The notes: generated by a model not told the origin, from the sequence alone. Counted from the first letter of the stretch, positions 27,187-35,758 are shown. The stretch is DNA of 64,000 nt from Marinactinospora thermotolerans DSM 45154 (GCF_900167435.1 NZ_FUWS01000004.1:186001-250000); one strand, 5' to 3'. Translations and numbers: made by a program.

Positions 27187-27198
27187 ATGATGAAGCTC

Positions 27199-27669
27199 AT
27201 GGACACTCAACCCTGGCTCGACGACGACCAGCAGGAGCTGTGGCAGGCGCTGCTCACGGTCGTCATCGCCCTCCCAGCGGCCCTCGACCGCCAGCTGCAG
27301 CGAGAGGCAGGTATCTCCAACTTCGAGTACGGGGTCTTGGCGCGGTTGTCCATGGCCGACGAGGCCACCATGCGGCTCAGCGACCTGGCCCGGGTCTGCG
27401 ACAGCACCCTGCCCCGCCTGTCGAAGGTGATGGACCGGTTCGAAGCCCGTGACTGGGTCGTCCGCCGCCCCGACCCCGGCGACGGTCGATACACCCTCGC
27501 CACCCTGACCGGCGCCGGCCGGCAGAAGCTCGCCGAGAGCGCACCGGAACACGTCGCGCAGGTGAAGCGGCTCGTGTTCGATCCGCTCAGCGCCGCTCAG
27601 CGCCGCCACCTCGGGACCGCACTCACCCGCATCGCCGCTACCGTGCGCCGGGAACTCGAAGGAGGCTGA
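27199..27669 (+). CDS. MarR-family transcriptional regulator
   Basis: A 156-residue MarR protein with the winged helix at about residues 55-105 (RLSDLARVCDSTLPRLSKVM, then the wing DGRYTLATLT) and dimerisation helices at both ends. ATG 27199 (MDTQPWLDDD) is preferred; ATG 27187 is possible but directly abuts operator box 4. Its divergence from the dioxygenase/quinone-reductase operon across four palindromic boxes makes it the likely repressor. No conserved N-terminal redox cysteine is evident. Confidence 0.9.
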   Translation: MDTQPWLDDDQQELWQALLTVVIALPAALDRQLQREAGISNFEYGVLARLSMADEATMRLSDLARVCDSTLPRLSKVMDRFEARDWVVRRPDPGDGRYTLATLTGAGRQKLAESAPEHVAQVKRLVFDPLSAAQRRHLGTALTRIAATVRRELEGG

Positions 27670-28161
27670 GCGCCGTCCTCAGGCGAGTTCTTCCGTCGGC
27701 TCTGCGGCGCCAGTGATGCGGTACATGGGGAAGATACGGCCGTCTGGAGCAGGGCGAGGGGCACGGCGGGGGTGCGGGACAGCGCACCGGGGGCGGGCCG
27801 CCTGCCGGACGCACGGGGCGGCGCGCCAGGGGGAGCACCGCCCCGGCGACGGCGGTGGGCCAGGGAGCTGGAGTGCAGCACCCTCCGGACGATGACCCCG
27901 ACCTCCTCCGGCGGCCTGCCGTCCGGCCTCCACTGGAACGGACCGGAAGCAGGTCTGAGCCCACTCCCTCGTCCGCGCGCCACCGCTCAAGCAGCACATC
28001 CACGTGGCGCCGGGAGATCCGCGGTTTCGCGGCGCCTCCGCCGTTCCGCCCGGACGCCGCGACAGCGGGACGACGACCACGCCGAACCGTCGGTCGGATC
28101 GGCTTCAGGCGGATGCGGCGGTCCTCGGCCTGGGCGAGGACCGCCGCCGGCCTCCCTCCCG
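27670..28161. other. Degraded region
   Basis: About 490 bp between MarR and the DUF1062 gene. Apart from the short XRE-cupin relic, no frame is recognised. Some protein-like pieces on the minus strand (VDVLLERWRADEGVGSDLLP) suggest further decayed coding sequence of unknown family. Confidence 0.4.
28030..28130 (-). pseudogene. XRE-cupin regulator remnant
   Basis: Two minus-strand frames read DRRIRLKPIRPT and GVVVPLSRRPGGT. These match the linker of the intact XRE-cupin regulator at 46471-47067 (IHLKPIRRFGMVFVPLSRRP). Helix-turn-helix and cupin parts are missing. The flanking sequence from 27700 to 28160 contains no intact gene. Confidence 0.5.
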
Positions 28162-28722
28162 CTAGCCCTCGGCCAGCACGGTGAAGGCGAACCCCGCGCT
28201 CGTCGGACGGCGCAGCGAGACGTCGCACTTGATCCGGCGCAGCACCTCGTTCCTGCTGAGGCCGAGTCCCTGCGCGATGAGCCGCTCCGGACGCACCGGC
28301 ACCGGATCCGCGAAGACGACCTTTATCCGGACCGGCCACGCCTCGTCGAGCCGCACCGACGGGGTGTCCAGCCGCCAGGCCCCCTTCCAGTCCAGGGTGA
28401 AGCGGTTGCGCCGGGCGAGCAGCGGATCCACCAGCCTGGACGCCACCAATTCCGGATCGTTGGCCCGGTAGCCGTCGAGCTCGGCCGGGTCGACGGACCT
28501 GACCGGCGCTCGCTCGTACACGGTGAGCTTGCTCGTCCGATCACAGGACACGCAGCGAACCAGCAGCCACACGTCCAGCCGTCTGCCGTTGGCGTTGACG
28601 CGGAACCTGCCCGCGCCGGTGGTGGCCGTCTCCGAGCGGCAGTCCAGGCACCGCATCGACAGCAGGGGCAGCCTGGTCCGGCGGATGACCCAGGGCAGCA
28701 CAGTATGAGGTTGTGAGGACAT
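28162..28722 (-). CDS. DUF1062 family protein
   Basis: A 186-residue protein with the DUF1062 organisation: a CxxC pair in MRCLDCRSE near residue 25, a second CxxC in VRCVSCDRTSKLTVYER, then a helical C-terminus with LSRNEVLRRI. The two CxxC pairs probably form a small zinc ribbon. ATG 28722 is chosen because it gives the usual N-terminus (IRRTRLPLLSMRCLDC follows closely). Function is unknown for the family. Confidence 0.8.
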   Translation of the reverse strand: MSSQPHTVLPWVIRRTRLPLLSMRCLDCRSETATTGAGRFRVNANGRRLDVWLLVRCVSCDRTSKLTVYERAPVRSVDPAELDGYRANDPELVASRLVDPLLARRNRFTLDWKGAWRLDTPSVRLDEAWPVRIKVVFADPVPVRPERLIAQGLGLSRNEVLRRIKCDVSLRRPTSAGFAFTVLAEG

Positions 28723-29352
28723 GATCTCTCTAGACCTGACACGAAGCCGATCGAGCGCGGCCTCAAACGCTGTGGGACCGGGCGCGTATGGGCGGCCCGG
28801 CGGCGCCGACGGAAGAAAGGTCGGCTTGAAGTGAGCGAGAGAAGGTGTCAGATCCGAAGAGCAGGCGGGGTCACGCGGTTGGTCCTCTGTTCTCACTGCG
28901 ACGGGGTCTTGGGCAACCTACGGGAACGCGGAGGAAGGGCTCAACCGTTTTTTGCGGCGCTGGCCCCTGTCGCCTGAACCCACACCCCGGTGCGACCGCG
29001 GCCATAGTCGTGAGCCCGGGGTAAGGGGTGGCGGACAGGTCTGAGCGGCGGGGCCGCCGGTCCCACCGGGCCTCTCGCCGGGCTTGTGCCAGGGGCGTGT
29101 GGACGCCGCCGAGACGGCCCGCGATTGCGGCGGCACGGCCGGACTCCCCGCCCTGACGGCGGGCGGGGCGTGGCGGCGATCCTCCGGCGAGGCCGGGCCG
29201 GAGAGCAGGGGGCGCGCCCCCAGCACCCTGACAGCGGCGCCGTGGCGGAACACCGCCCTCGGAAGCGCCCGATGTTCTGACATCATCCCGCGGGACCGGG
29301 GCGCGTCGCCCGGCTCCGTGCGCGCCGGCCGCCGCCGGGGGAGCGGAAGGTC
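28723..29352. other. Intergenic stretch without recognisable gene
   Basis: About 630 bp with no supported gene, RNA or repeat. Long open frames here are typical GC-rich artefacts without family resemblance. Confidence 0.45.
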
Positions 29353-29919
29353 CTACCTCTTCGGGGGGCCGGTCCTGGACCGGTCCTCTCCGTCGGGGAA
29401 CGCGTTCCCGTCCTCCTGGGAGCGTGCCTGGCGCACCACCGTACACAGGTCACGGAGCGGGTCGCGGGTCTGCGCCTCACAGGCGAGCCGCCGCAGCGAC
29501 GAGCGGAACGCCGTGGCGTTCGCGGGGTCGAGCGGGCCGAGCAGGTGCGCCTCGACGTGCCGGAGCTCCTCCCGGCACCGCCGCCACATCGCTGCGCCCT
29601 CGTCGGTGGCGACGATCAGCCGGCTACGCCGATCGGCCGGATCGGGGCGGCGGGTCACCAGGCCGCGCTCCGCGAGATCGTCGATGAGGTAGGTGAGGAC
29701 GGTCCGGTCGACACCCAGTTCCTCGGAGATGGCCCCCTGGTTGCGGGGAGGTTCGGCGACGGCGGCAGTGAGGACCTGGTAGCCGCGGGGGCCGCCCGGC
29801 AGATCGTGGAGGGCGTGCTCGGCGGCCTTGGCGTAGGCGCGGAAAAGGACGCCCAGCATCCACCCGAGGTCGTCGTCGAGTCGCCTGGGGTGGCCGCCGT
29901 CCCTGTGCCCGTCCGTCAT
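29353..29919 (-). CDS. MarR-family transcriptional regulator
   Basis: A 188-residue MarR regulator. The winged helix lies at about residues 55-110 (NQGAISEELGVDRTVLTYLI, then the wing DPADRRSRLIVATDEG). It is longer than usual because of a hydrophilic C-terminal tail. It is divergent from the flavin oxidoreductase-hemerythrin fusion gene, with dyad TTCTGT-CAA-ACAGAA (29964-29978) in the region between, so it probably controls that gene and itself. Confidence 0.9.
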   Translation of the reverse strand: MTDGHRDGGHPRRLDDDLGWMLGVLFRAYAKAAEHALHDLPGGPRGYQVLTAAVAEPPRNQGAISEELGVDRTVLTYLIDDLAERGLVTRRPDPADRRSRLIVATDEGAAMWRRCREELRHVEAHLLGPLDPANATAFRSSLRRLACEAQTRDPLRDLCTVVRQARSQEDGNAFPDGEDRSRTGPPKR

Positions 29920-29941
29920 GCCCCAATGCTAGGCCATGTCA

Positions 29942-29978
29942 CAGATATTGGAGGCGGCAGATATTCTGTCAAACAGAA
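29942..29978. promoter_or_regulatory. Candidate MarR operator
   Basis: Perfect dyad TTCTGT-CAA-ACAGAA (29964-29978), preceded by a direct repeat CAGATATT (29942-29949 and 29959-29966). It lies between the divergent MarR and LLM-hemerythrin genes in locally AT-rich DNA. Confidence 0.6.
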
Positions 29979-30038
29979 CATATTGGAGCCGGCGGTTCCC
30001 ACGATGAGGCCCGCCCGGACCGATCACAGGAGACGACG

Positions 30039-30074
30039 ATGACCGCGCACACGCCCAGGAGCGACCGGCGATGA
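30039..30074 (+). CDS. 11-residue upstream ORF overlapping the LLM-hemerythrin start
   Basis: ATG 30039 follows a strong AGGAGA and encodes MTAHTPRSDRR, with its TGA overlapping the next ATG (ATGA at 30071-30074). It is too short for a family assignment. It most likely serves translational coupling of the fusion gene; that gene also has its own AGGAG 9 bp before its start. Confidence 0.4.
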   Translation: MTAHTPRSDRR

Positions 30075-31624
30075 CGGACTACGGCCACCCGCTGTCCTTC
30101 GGGGCCTTCATCACCCCGGCCAACGCCGACCCCGCACGGACGGTCGACCTCGCCGTCCTCTCCGAACAGGTCGGACTGGACCTGGTGAGCTTCCAGGACC
30201 ATCCCTACCAGCCGGCCTTCCTCGACACCTGGACCCTGTTGAGCTACGTCGCGGCCCGCACCCAGCGTGTGCGCCTGGCCGCCAACGTCACCAACCTGCC
30301 CTTGCGGCCACCGGCGGTGCTGGCCCGCAGCGTGGCCAGCCTGGACCTGCTCAGCGGCGGCCGGGTGGAACTCGGCCTGGGCGCCGGAGGGTTCTGGGAC
30401 GCGATCGAGGCCATGGGCGGACGCCGGCTCACCGGCGGGCAGGCCGTGCGTTCCCTGGAGGAGGCCATCGACGTCATCCGACAGATGTGGGACGTTCAGG
30501 CGCGCGGCGGCGTCCGCGTCGACGGCGAGTTTCACCGGGTGTGGGGCGCCAAGCGCGGCCCGGCGCCGGCCCACCGCGCCGAGATCTGGCTCGGCGCCTA
30601 CAAGCCGCGCATGCTGGCCCTGACCGGGCGCGCGGCCGACGGTTGGCTGCCGTCGATGCCCTACCTGAAACCCGGAGACCTCACCGCCGGCAACACGATC
30701 GTCGACGAGGCCGCGCAGGAGGCGGGCCGGTCCCCCTCGCAGGTGCGCCGGCTGCTCAACATCACCGGCCGCTTCGCCCCGGCCTCGCGCGGCCCGCTGG
30801 ACGGCCCGGTCGGGCAGTGGGTCGAGGAACTCGCCGAACTGGCCCTGGACGAGGGCGTGAGCGTGTTCATCCTCGGCAGCGACGACCCGGACGACCTGCG
30901 CCGCTTCGCCGCCGAGGTGGCCCCGGCCGTACGCGAGCTGGTGGCCGCCGAACGCTCCCCCTCCGCCCCCGCGGCCGCCTCCCGGCCCAGGGCCGCGTCG
31001 GTCACCCGGACCGGCGAGGCGCGCGGCCCCTTCGCCGTCCTCCCCACGCCGGACGACGGCGTCCGCCGCAGTGACAGGCGGGTGTGGGACGAGTCGACCC
31101 GGCCCACCGGGCCGGCGCCGGACCCCGAGCGCACCTACACCGCGCGCGAGCAGGCCGCCGGACAGCACCTGGTCGACGTCCACGACGCGCTGCGCGCCGA
31201 ACTCGCCCAGATCCACGACCTCATCGACCAGGTGGCCGCCGGGGCGATGGACGTCGGCACCGCGCGTTCGCACATCAACACGATGACCATGCGCCAGAAC
31301 AACTGGACGCTGGGCACCTACTGCGAGTCCTACTGCCGGGTCGTCACCACCCACCACACGATCGAGGACCAGTCGATGTTCCCCCACCTGCGGCGTCGCG
31401 ACCCCCGCCTCGCCCCGGTGATCGACCGGCTGGAGGAGGAGCACCGGGCCATCCACGACGTGCTCGAAGGGGTCGACCGGGCGCTGGTGGCCTTCGTGTC
31501 CAGGCCGGACGGCATGGCCGAACTCCGCGCCGCGGTGGACCTGCTCACCGACACCCTGCTGTCGCACCTGGCCTACGAGGAGCGGGAGCTCGTCGAGCCG
31601 ATCGCCCGGCTCGGGATGCACTGA
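30071..31624 (+). CDS. F420/FMN-dependent LLM-class oxidoreductase fused to hemerythrin
   Basis: A 517-residue two-domain protein. Residues 1-300 are a luciferase-like (beta/alpha)8 flavin domain (SFGAFITPANADPARTVDLA, then VASLDLLSGGRVELGLGAGG, AEIWLGAYKPRMLALTGRAA). A proline/alanine-rich linker follows at about 300-360. Residues 365-517 are a hemerythrin-like four-helix bundle with His/Glu ligands in HLVDVHD, TTHHTIEDQSMFPHL, EEEHRAIHDVLE and LSHLAYEERELV. The hemerythrin half could supply a diiron O2 or redox sensor. The fusion occurs in actinomycetes but its substrate is unknown. Confidence 0.88.
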   Translation: MTDYGHPLSFGAFITPANADPARTVDLAVLSEQVGLDLVSFQDHPYQPAFLDTWTLLSYVAARTQRVRLAANVTNLPLRPPAVLARSVASLDLLSGGRVELGLGAGGFWDAIEAMGGRRLTGGQAVRSLEEAIDVIRQMWDVQARGGVRVDGEFHRVWGAKRGPAPAHRAEIWLGAYKPRMLALTGRAADGWLPSMPYLKPGDLTAGNTIVDEAAQEAGRSPSQVRRLLNITGRFAPASRGPLDGPVGQWVEELAELALDEGVSVFILGSDDPDDLRRFAAEVAPAVRELVAAERSPSAPAAASRPRAASVTRTGEARGPFAVLPTPDDGVRRSDRRVWDESTRPTGPAPDPERTYTAREQAAGQHLVDVHDALRAELAQIHDLIDQVAAGAMDVGTARSHINTMTMRQNNWTLGTYCESYCRVVTTHHTIEDQSMFPHLRRRDPRLAPVIDRLEEEHRAIHDVLEGVDRALVAFVSRPDGMAELRAAVDLLTDTLLSHLAYEERELVEPIARLGMH

Positions 31625-31635
31625 GCGTTGCGCCT

Positions 31636-31677
31636 CCCCTTTCCGTCCGATGGGTCGTCCCGACGGGCGGAAAGGGG
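31636..31677. terminator. Bidirectional terminator between convergent genes
   Basis: Arms CCCCTTTCCGTCC (31636-31648) and GGGCGGAAAGGGG (31665-31677) pair at 12 of 13 positions. It lies between the LLM-hemerythrin stop and the convergent amidinotransferase stop. Confidence 0.65.
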
Positions 31678-31745
31678 ACGGCATCGACCGCGGGGATCCC
31701 CGCCGGGGTGTTCCCCGGACCCGCGCGGAACCGGACGGGCGCGGC

Positions 31746-32867
31746 TCAGACCCCGCCCAGGTAGTCCTCCGCCCCTCCGTCCCGGACGGTGTCGAGGGTG
31801 ACGCAGTGGAATCCCCCGCCCAGGACACGCGCGTGCCGCAGCCGGTGCGGCAGGACGTCGATCCCATGCCGTTCCAGGGCCGCGATCAGCTCGGTCTGGT
31901 CGGCGTCGACCACGGCGGTCCGCGGATCGACCATGAGCAGGTTCATCCCGACCCACGGGGTGCTCAGGGTGTGCGGCAGCACCGTCGGCCCGGTGCGCAT
32001 CGGCGGACACCAGATGACGTCCCAGCCGCGCAGCGGGGCCGGAACGGTCTCGGGGGTGACCCGTTCGGGGTTGAGGAGGACCAGCCCGGGACGCAGCAGC
32101 GCGATCGTGCTGTCGATGTGGGTCCCCTCGTAGAGGCCCACCAGCGGGTGCAGCCGGATCTCGCCCAGCAGGCGCAACGTGGACTCCAGCCAGCGGAACC
32201 CCATCCGGTTGCCGCTGCGCGAGACCTGGTAGAAGACGTCACGCCCCAGCCGCAGACAGTTGGCCGCCTCGAAGGCCGGCTCGGCCTCGCCCAGCACGGG
32301 CCTTCCCCGCTCGTCGTACTCGTAAAGCTCGTCACGGAGCCGGGGCTTGGGCGCCGCCAGCCAGTGCGCTCCGCGCAGCAGGTAGTCCTGGAACAGGTCG
32401 CGGAGCCCGAACAGCTCGTTGTAGCGGGCCCGCATGGGGCTGGGGGTCTCGATGATGGTCGTCCCCACGACCAGGGCGAGGTCGCGGGGACAGTAGGAGC
32501 TGCGCCCGCGCGAGCGCCACCCCGGCGCGCCGTACTCGTCCGCGTGGTCGACCGCCGGTGGCCGGTGCACGGTGACCCCGAGCCCGCGCAGCGCCGCCGC
32601 CAGCTCCTCCAGGTCCTCGTTGGACTCCTCGATGACCCGTGCCGGGAACAGGCCGGTCTCGATGCGTTCCAGCTCGGCGGGGCCGAGGTCGGGATAGCAG
32701 TTGAGCCAGGCCGAGGGGTCGCGCTGGTCGGGGATGCGCGAATGGGTGGCGTCACCGACGATCACCTCGCGCAACGTGGTGAACTCGTCCCACGAGTGGA
32801 CCGCGGGACGTGGGGCCGCGGCGGCGGCCGGAGGTCGTGGGGAGGAGAGGGAACCTGGGGCGGACAT
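31746..32867 (-). CDS. Amidinotransferase (glycine/inosamine-phosphate amidinotransferase family)
   Basis: A 373-residue enzyme of the AGAT/StrB superfamily, which moves the amidino group from arginine to an amine to make a guanidino compound. Catalytic landmarks are EAANCLRLGRDVF (Asp region), EGTHIDSTIALL (His) and the C-terminal nucleophile in LGGGFHCVTLDT (Cys). It is the last gene of the operon, 36 bp after the ATP-grasp ligase. In PGM1-type clusters this enzyme makes the guanidino-amino acid that the ligase attaches to a peptide; that role is inferred here from context. Confidence 0.87.
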   Translation of the reverse strand: MSAPGSLSSPRPPAAAAAPRPAVHSWDEFTTLREVIVGDATHSRIPDQRDPSAWLNCYPDLGPAELERIETGLFPARVIEESNEDLEELAAALRGLGVTVHRPPAVDHADEYGAPGWRSRGRSSYCPRDLALVVGTTIIETPSPMRARYNELFGLRDLFQDYLLRGAHWLAAPKPRLRDELYEYDERGRPVLGEAEPAFEAANCLRLGRDVFYQVSRSGNRMGFRWLESTLRLLGEIRLHPLVGLYEGTHIDSTIALLRPGLVLLNPERVTPETVPAPLRGWDVIWCPPMRTGPTVLPHTLSTPWVGMNLLMVDPRTAVVDADQTELIAALERHGIDVLPHRLRHARVLGGGFHCVTLDTVRDGGAEDYLGGV

Positions 32868-32903
32868 GCTGCTTCCCGTCGTGACGTGCCGGCTGGGATG
32901 GGG

Positions 32904-34226
32904 TCAGGGGGACAGGGCGGAGACGCGCTTCTCGTAGGCCCGGGCGGTTTCCAGGTCCTTGGCCACGACACAGTAGGTGACCCGGCCGCGACTGGCCGCG
33001 TAGTCGGCGGTGATCAGCACCCCCGTCCGCGAGGAGGGGTCGTAGGCGATCCCTTCCTCGGCGAGCGCCGCGAGCGCGGCGGGCAGGGAGGTCACCTCCC
33101 AGTGGGCGGCGCGTTCCAGGAAGATCCGACGTCGGCGGTGGTATTCGCCGACGACGCGGCCGATCACGTTCACGTGGATCTGGGTGGACGCGGTGACCCT
33201 GCCGTTGACCTCGCTGAAGAACAGCTCCCCGGCGGGGGTGCGGATGGCGTCGGCGCACAGGTTGCCGCGGTAGCCCATGGCCCGGAAGGCGTCGCACAGC
33301 CGGCGGGCCTGCTCGACCAGGCGCGCCTCCTCGTCCCGGGTGATCGAGACGGGCGGGATCACCTCGCCGGCGGCGACGGGCTCCATCAGGATCTCGCCGG
33401 TGCCCCGCAGTTCGCAGCCATTGTCGTCGACCTCGAACTCGGCGTAGACGGTCACCGCGTCGGTGAGGTAGCGCTCGATGACGACCCGGTGACCCCGGTG
33501 GCCGGTCAGCCACTCCCAGCGGCGGTCCAGGTAGTCGCGCAGGGACTCGTCGTCGGGCAGCGTGACGACCTCCAGGGCCCCGGCCGCCCGGACCCGGCCG
33601 TCGCGGCTGAGGATCTCGTTGCCCAGGCCACCGGCCGCCACCTGCTGTTTCACCATGACGGGGTGGCCGGAGTCCAGGAGCGTCCTGATCGCCGTCTCCG
33701 CGCGTTCGCGCCGGTCGGTGGAGACGCCGGGGGCCACGGGGACCCCCGCCGCGGCGGCGACCGCGCGGAACACCGCCTTGTTGTTGGCCAGCGCGTCGCC
33801 CTCGTGGGAGCTGAAGGCGTGGCCGGGGACTGCGGCCTCGAAACCCAGCGCCGAGGCCAGGTCGGTGACGGCCAGGTCGGTGTAGAAGCACACCACCCGC
33901 CGCGCCGGACGGTCGGCGAGCACCGAGGCGAGTTCCGCCCGGAAGGAGGGCGCGTACAGGCGGTCGGCGCTGAGTACGTCGGGGCCGAGCGAGCCGGGCG
34001 GGGGGACCAGGACGCGCAGTGTCTCCGGGTCGGTGTCGGTCACCGTGGTCACGTAGTCGAGGTAGACCGGATCGGGCCGTGAGGGCAGGACGAGGACGTC
34101 GCCGGTGCGCGCGTACCACAGCAGGCGGTGGGCACCCTGCCCGAAGGCCCGCAGGCGTTCCGGCGACACCCGGGTGAGGTCGCCGACGATCTCCTCGGGG
34201 AAGTTGGCGATGAGCAGCGTTGTCAC
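32904..34226 (-). CDS. PGM1-type ATP-grasp peptide ligase
   Basis: A 440-residue ligase with a preATP-grasp N-terminal domain (TTLLIANFPEEIVGDLTRVS), ATP-grasp core (NNKAVFRAVAAAAGVPVAPG; VMVKQQVAAGG as the ATP-binding lysine/glycine loop; LCADAIRTPAGELFFSEVNG with the Mg-binding E/N pair) and a C-terminal PGM1-like domain (TGVLITADYAASRGRVTYCV). Such enzymes join a guanidino-amino acid to a peptide or amino acid. GTG 34226 is chosen because GGAGG lies 7 bp before it. Exporter and amidinotransferase genes flank it in one operon. Confidence 0.85.
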   Translation of the reverse strand: MTTLLIANFPEEIVGDLTRVSPERLRAFGQGAHRLLWYARTGDVLVLPSRPDPVYLDYVTTVTDTDPETLRVLVPPPGSLGPDVLSADRLYAPSFRAELASVLADRPARRVVCFYTDLAVTDLASALGFEAAVPGHAFSSHEGDALANNKAVFRAVAAAAGVPVAPGVSTDRRERAETAIRTLLDSGHPVMVKQQVAAGGLGNEILSRDGRVRAAGALEVVTLPDDESLRDYLDRRWEWLTGHRGHRVVIERYLTDAVTVYAEFEVDDNGCELRGTGEILMEPVAAGEVIPPVSITRDEEARLVEQARRLCDAFRAMGYRGNLCADAIRTPAGELFFSEVNGRVTASTQIHVNVIGRVVGEYHRRRRIFLERAAHWEVTSLPAALAALAEEGIAYDPSSRTGVLITADYAASRGRVTYCVVAKDLETARAYEKRVSALSP

Positions 34227-34279
34227 GACGGCGCCTCCACGGTCGGGACGGGGATGGGACTCGGGGCGGGGCCGAGGGG

Positions 34280-35557
34280 TCAGCGTTCCCGGCGGGCCGG
34301 ATCGGTGGAGGGGGCGCGTCCGGTCCGGGTCAGGGCCGCCCACGTGAGCGCCGTGACCCCCAGGCCGAGGAGCGTCAGACCGGAGACGAGCAGTACCCCT
34401 TGGGCGCCGAGGGCGATGAGCAGCGGCGTCGCGGCCATGGCCCCCAGCGGAGAGGCCATCCCGGTGAGCGCACCCCGCGCGGCGAGGACCTGCGGCAGCG
34501 AACCGGGATCCGCCGAACGCTGGAACAGGGCGGTCGTCGTCGCGGGGAACGGCCCCCAGAAGAGACCGCACAGACCGAAGCAGACCCAGGACACGATGAC
34601 CGGCGGTCCCAGGCCGATCCCCGCCAGCGCGCCGCCGAAGCCGAGGATGATCACCGTGGTGGCGGGCAGCAGGGGCACCCGGCGCAGGTAGCCCGCGAGG
34701 AGGGCGCCGGCCACCGCGCCGACGCCGAAGGCGGTGTAGAACCCGGCGAGGACGGAGGCGGGGGCGCCCAGGTCCTCCACCACGTGGATCGGGATGGCCA
34801 CGGTGGAGGGGCCGAAGAACAGGAAGAAACCGAAGGAGAGCAGGAGGAGACCGAGCAGGGCGGGGTCCCGGACGATCGCGCGCAGCCCCTCGCTCCTGGA
34901 CGCTCCCGCCTCCACCCTGCTCGTCCGGTGGTCGGCGGGGACGGCGAACCGGTAGGTCGCGGCGAGGACCGCGAAGGACAGGGCGACCAGGCCCAGGACG
35001 TGTTCGGGGCCGCCGTGCTCGATGACCAGGGCGGCCAGGAGCGGCCCGACCACGGTGGACAGTTCCAGCATGACGTTGACGACCGCGTTGCCCGCGAGAT
35101 GGTGTTCCCGTGGCAGCAGCTCGGAGAGCATCGTGTAGCGGCCGGCCTTGCCCCAGGCGCTGAACAGAGAGGAGACCCCGAGCAGGACCACGTACAGCAG
35201 GACGTCCAGCGCCCCCGCCATGTGCAGCAGGGGGATCGCCGCGAGCGCGACGGCCCGCAGGATCGCGTCCCAGCCGGCGAGCTGGGCGCCGCTGCGTCCG
35301 TTGAGGAGACGCCCGAAGACGAGCACGCCGAGCGTTCCGGGAAGGACGTAGGCGGTGACCGCCGCGGTGACCCAGACGGCCCGTTGGTCGGCGGGGGCCA
35401 GGGAGATGGCCAGCCAGCTCACCGCGACGGAGCTCATCCCGCCGCCGAGGGCGGACACGCCGATGCCGGGCAGGATCCGCCGGAGCAGGGGGTGGGTGAG
35501 GACCGGCCAGTACGGTGTTCGTTCGGCGGCTCGCGCCAGCGCCGAATTCCTGAGCAT
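34280..35557 (-). CDS. MFS transporter, likely product exporter
   Basis: A 425-residue major facilitator with about 12 hydrophobic segments, starting with LLRRILPGIGVSALGGGMSS. The loop between helices 2 and 3 carries LLNGRSGAQLAG (degenerate motif A) and the central loop is hydrophilic (residues about 205-225). It precedes the peptide ligase by 53 bp. Homologous three-gene sets (exporter, PGM1 ligase, amidinotransferase) occur in guanidino-peptide clusters, so export of, and self-protection from, such a product is the likely job. Confidence 0.87.
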   Translation of the reverse strand: MLRNSALARAAERTPYWPVLTHPLLRRILPGIGVSALGGGMSSVAVSWLAISLAPADQRAVWVTAAVTAYVLPGTLGVLVFGRLLNGRSGAQLAGWDAILRAVALAAIPLLHMAGALDVLLYVVLLGVSSLFSAWGKAGRYTMLSELLPREHHLAGNAVVNVMLELSTVVGPLLAALVIEHGGPEHVLGLVALSFAVLAATYRFAVPADHRTSRVEAGASRSEGLRAIVRDPALLGLLLLSFGFFLFFGPSTVAIPIHVVEDLGAPASVLAGFYTAFGVGAVAGALLAGYLRRVPLLPATTVIILGFGGALAGIGLGPPVIVSWVCFGLCGLFWGPFPATTTALFQRSADPGSLPQVLAARGALTGMASPLGAMAATPLLIALGAQGVLLVSGLTLLGLGVTALTWAALTRTGRAPSTDPARRER

Positions 35558-35600
35558 CGCGTGAACGCTTTCCGTGGAGGGGAGCCTGCGCCCTGTGTGC

Positions 35601-35678
35601 TTATGGGAGAGCCGGGGGCTCCCTGAAAGGCCGGCGCGGGACCGGAGGGTCGCCGTTTCCGGCCCCGCTCTCCGTCAT
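35601..35678 (-). CDS. 25-residue ORF between minigene and exporter
   Basis: ATG 35678, 8 bp after the minigene stop, opens a 25-codon frame beginning MTESGAGNGDPPVPRR and rich in Pro and Arg, ending at TAA 35601-35603. It has no ribosome-binding site of its own, so expression would need translational coupling to the minigene. It may be chance; if real it is a candidate second peptide substrate. Confidence 0.25.
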   Translation of the reverse strand: MTESGAGNGDPPVPRRPFREPPALP

Positions 35679-35686
35679 GCGATGGG

Positions 35687-35704
35687 TTAGAAGGGCATCT
35701 TCAT
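35687..35704 (-). CDS. Pentapeptide minigene MKMPF
   Basis: ATG 35704 is preceded by TTGGAGGTGGACACG, giving GGAGG an ideal 8-bp spacing. It encodes Met-Lys-Met-Pro-Phe and a TAA stop. A stop codon lies 13 codons upstream in frame and no better start exists, so the strong ribosome-binding site serves only this minigene. It heads the operon containing exporter, peptide ligase and amidinotransferase. It may be a peptide substrate for the ligase or a regulatory leader peptide. Coding minigenes this small are known (biarylitide precursors), but no homology is claimed. Confidence 0.45.
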   Translation of the reverse strand: MKMPF

Positions 35705-35758
35705 CGTGTCCACCTCCAAGAGGCCCGACCAGGGCGACGATCAACCGACGCCCCCCGA

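Noticed and set aside
31650-34082. 810-codon plus-strand open frame opposite the amidinotransferase and ligase
   Set aside because: Antisense artefact of GC3-biased genes; the minus-strand frames carry clear family motifs and the long frame none.
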